From contig NZ_BSOA01000034.1 in NCBI RefSeq assembly GCF_030160275.1, positions 179,196 through 243,195 on the forward strand: DNA of 64,000 bases, read 5' to 3'. The stretch comes from Dyella flagellata (GTDB lineage: Bacteria; Pseudomonadota; Gammaproteobacteria; Xanthomonadales; Rhodanobacteraceae). The notes under the pieces are model-generated. The model was not told the origin of the DNA. It ran no database searches and saw only the letters and a program-made list of their open reading frames with translations. Both the position numbers and the translations under genes were made by a program. This document shows positions 61,966-64,000 of the stretch, one piece after another (position 1 is the stretch's first letter; the number at the start of each line of letters is the position of its first letter).

Positions 61966-63450
61966 ATGCCTTATCGTGCCGTTCTTCGTTCTGTTCGTGT
62001 GGCCACCTTGGTGGCGGCCATGGTGCAGGTGGCTGCCTGTGCTTCCACGAACGGTGGAGTCACCCCCAAGCCCCCGCCGGCCTCGGTGACCACGCTTTAC
62101 GGCCAGCTCGACCAGGCCAGCCGCAGCTACGAAACCGCCTTGCAGCAGACGCGCGCTGGCGATACGCAAGGTGCGCAGAAAACCCTGGACGCTTCGCTTG
62201 ACCAACTGCGCGATGCAGCCACACGCTGCGGCGCCACGCCAGGTTGCGACTCGCAACGGTTCTTTTCCGTCTTCGATCACCTGTTGCGCCTGAAAGATGG
62301 CAGTTTCATCGGCGATCAGACGCCGGACGAGGAAACCAGCGGCGCGCCGCTGGAGCCCTTGGCCGGCCAGGCCGGCGCCGGCAGCCTGCCGGAGGCTCAG
62401 CGCAGCGTGACGTTGCTGCGTGGTCACCAGCTTTCCGAATTGATCGCCATGAATGGCCCGGTGAAGGCCGCGCTGGAGATGTGGCTCACGCAGTGGCGCG
62501 GCAACTTGATGGAGGCCTACGTCAACTATCAGTTCCTGCGCCACGAGATGTGGCCGCAATACCAGAGCGAGGGCCTGCCCGAGGCTTTGCTGTTCGGCAT
62601 CATGGCCAAGGAATCCGGCGGCAAGGTGCATGCGGTGTCGCGTTCCGGCGCGGCCGGGCCGCTGCAATTCATGTATGCCACCGGCCTGCGTTTTGGATTG
62701 ACCGACCAGGATGGCTTCGATATGCGCTTCGATCCGGCGGAGTCCGCACGCGCGAATGCCGAATATGTCGACGAGCAGCTGAAAGCCTTCAATGACAATC
62801 TCGAACTTACCCTGGCCGCCTACAACGGCGGTGAGGGACGCATGCGGCGCTTGGTCGGCGACAACACTTCGGTGAGTTTCTATGATCCGCGCATCTATGC
62901 GCAGGTGTCGCAGGAAACGCGTGACTATGTGCCGTCGGTGCTGGCGGCTGCCTGGCTGTTCCTGCACCCGGACAGCTACAACCTGCGCTTTCCGCGCGTG
63001 GACGGGCAGCAAGGCAGCGTCACGCTCAAGCGCGCGTCATCGCTTTCGGAGCTGACTGTCTGCCTTGGCTCCGCCAACGACATGCCGCAAGGCTGGTTCC
63101 GAACCCTGCGTAATCTCAACCCACGTCTCGACCCGCAGCAAGAGCAGCCGGTCGGCACCTCGCTGCAGATACCCAAGTCGCTGGAGAAGGTTTACGCGGC
63201 ACGCTGCGTGGACGGCCCATGGCCGATCCTGGCGAGTGACCTGCACAACGCGGTAGTGCCGGTGTACCCCAATCCGCCGGCCGCTTCGGATCCGGTTGTG
63301 CGCTACACGGTGCGTCGCGGGGATACGCTGGGGAGCATCGTGCGCAGGCATGGTGGCTGCAGCAGTGAAACCGAGATTGCGCGCTTGAACAATCTCAAGT
63401 TCAACCACGTGAAGGCGGGGCAGGTGTTGAAGCTGCCCAGTTGTCGATAG
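61966..63450 (+). CDS. mltD: membrane-bound lytic murein transglycosylase (MltD-like)
   Basis: The protein has 494 residues. It is a lipoprotein with lipobox VAAC (Cys25). A helical N-terminal region (about 40-190) precedes the SLT domain with catalytic Glu in GIMAKESGGKVHAVSRSGAA (about 215) and LAAYNGGEGRMRRL. A C-terminal LysM module binds peptidoglycan (YTVRRGDTLGSIVRRHGG, about 445-492). It cleaves glycan strands to 1,6-anhydro ends in the periplasm. It has one clear LysM, whereas E. coli MltD has two. Confidence 0.9.
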   Translation: MPYRAVLRSVRVATLVAAMVQVAACASTNGGVTPKPPPASVTTLYGQLDQASRSYETALQQTRAGDTQGAQKTLDASLDQLRDAATRCGATPGCDSQRFFSVFDHLLRLKDGSFIGDQTPDEETSGAPLEPLAGQAGAGSLPEAQRSVTLLRGHQLSELIAMNGPVKAALEMWLTQWRGNLMEAYVNYQFLRHEMWPQYQSEGLPEALLFGIMAKESGGKVHAVSRSGAAGPLQFMYATGLRFGLTDQDGFDMRFDPAESARANAEYVDEQLKAFNDNLELTLAAYNGGEGRMRRLVGDNTSVSFYDPRIYAQVSQETRDYVPSVLAAAWLFLHPDSYNLRFPRVDGQQGSVTLKRASSLSELTVCLGSANDMPQGWFRTLRNLNPRLDPQQEQPVGTSLQIPKSLEKVYAARCVDGPWPILASDLHNAVVPVYPNPPAASDPVVRYTVRRGDTLGSIVRRHGGCSSETEIARLNNLKFNHVKAGQVLKLPSCR

Positions 63451-63575
63451 GGCGCTCCGCTGGGGTTGGGGTTTTGCCCCCAACACCCCCTAATCCCGCA
63501 CGAATGCTGCATTTCGTTCGTCGAAGCATTGCCTGCGGCGCTTTCGGCCTGAAGGCCGAGTCACTTCTCTTTGCG

Positions 63576-63973
63576 GGCCCAAAGAGAAGTAACCAAGAGA
63601 AATGGCCTAAAAGGCTCGTGGCATGGGAGGGTTAAAAGCCTGACCGTGTATGGCTAGACAGGTGGTTGGTCGCCCCGGGTTCTACGGCGCCGCTATACCG
63701 CAACGCGCCCAGACGCTGAGGAAGCAAGAAGCGCGTAGGCTGGGATGCTAATCCCAGCTTTCTCCCTGACATCCCGATGCTGGGATTGTCATCCCAGCCT
63801 ACGCGCTTGCTGCCTTGCTTTAAGTCCTCAGCGCTTCGACGCCTCGCGGTATAGCGGCGTCGTTGAAGCTAGGCGCGCCAACGATCAAAGCAAGGCGTGA
63901 ACGTTCGGGCTTGTAACCCGTACAGCGCCAAGAGCTGTTCAGGCCATTTCTTTGGGTTACTTTTCTTTGGGCC
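63576..63973. repeat. about 400-base nested inverted repeat
   Basis: The outer arms GGCCCAAAGAGAAGTAACC... and its complement match at about 29 of 33 positions, counted by eye. Further in, GACGCTGAGG / CCTCAGCGC and GCCGCTATACCGC / GCGGTATAGCGGC pair in the same order, converging on the repeat pair at 63735-63802. The arms differ at several positions, so this is an old imperfect palindrome rather than a fresh duplication. Confidence 0.75.
63735..63802. repeat. paired palindromic repeat (TAGGCTGGGAT family), copy 5
   Basis: Inverted arms at 63735-63758 and 63779-63802 surround a 20-base spacer. They form the centre of the larger nested palindrome downstream of the lytic transglycosylase gene. 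Confidence 0.88.
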
Positions 63974-64000
63974 AGTGTATGGACCGGAGAGATGGTGGAC

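Larger units (their letters stand above)
63451..64000. other. non-coding palindrome-rich region at the right edge
   Basis: No gene is supported here. The stretch is made of inverted repeats: an outer pair at 63576-63607 and 63941-63973, a middle pair GCCGCTATACCGC / GCGGTATAGCGGC around 63689-63701 and 63845-63858, and the TAGGCTGGGAT pair in the centre. It may produce a long structured RNA or be a dispersed genomic repeat. Confidence 0.6.

Noticed and set aside
61849..63012. 387-codon minus-strand frame over the lytic transglycosylase
   Set aside because: The sense strand has a lipobox, a catalytic Glu motif and LysM; the antisense product has no features.

Overview
The window looks like chromosome of a high-G+C gammaproteobacterium of the order Xanthomonadales, most likely Rhodanobacteraceae (Dyella/Rhodanobacter/Luteibacter type). 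This is inferred from gene content: a Xanthomonas-like sucrose locus with a TonB-dependent receptor, a pst operon beside a porin, short highly palindromic intergenic repeats, and many ATGA start/stop overlaps. I saw no phage, IS element, CRISPR array or rRNA. One tRNA gene is present.

Layout. 1-2.8 kb: a truncated RhtA-like exporter, an anchored hypothetical protein and a secreted esterase. 2.8-6.8 kb: tRNA-Leu(CAG), then rnr-rlmB and a small membrane protein in overlapping frames. 6.8-14.5 kb: a phosphate block (phoU, pstB, pstA, pstC, pstS on the minus strand), RNase T, and a porin. Candidate Pho boxes lie before pstS and before the porin. 14.6-17.4 kb: a small exported protein, then beta-carbonic anhydrase plus SulP transporter, a likely bicarbonate module. 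17.3-24.5 kb: a complete sucrose-use locus of Xanthomonas sux type (LacI repressor, TonB receptor, amylosucrase, MFS carrier), with two LacI-type operators 80 bp apart. 24.6-28 kb: nth, an orphan RnfB-like ferredoxin, metG. 28.1-30.8 kb: MFS carrier, HAD phosphatase, DeoR regulator. 30.8-33.3 kb: YdjM-like hydrolase and a secreted phosphoesterase.

33.4-47.6 kb holds the largest system, an 11-gene minus-strand exopolysaccharide operon. Its gene order and protein lengths follow the Pseudomonas psl operon: PslA, C, D, E, F, G, H, I, J and K-like products. It has no pslB and has an extra left-handed-beta-helix acyltransferase between J and K. The PslE-like protein ends in a BY-kinase-like domain whose P-loop has lost its Lys.

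48.1-51.8 kb is a separate two-gene unit: a 1,100-residue winged-helix/nSTAND ATPase/membrane/TPR protein and a 136-residue partner of unknown function, closed by a strong terminator and with a sharp change in base composition inside the large gene. This is the least explained part of the window. 52.3-63.5 kb is mostly housekeeping (DUF2147, Mrp, FMN reductase, dcd, HIT, dienelactone hydrolase, MddA-like, P-loop kinase-like, rimO, DUF3025, greB, MltD-like).

Across the window a palindromic repeat beginning TAGGCTGGGAT recurs in pairs, mostly between convergent genes. It supplies the stop codons of four genes. The last 400 bases form a nested inverted repeat built around one such pair.
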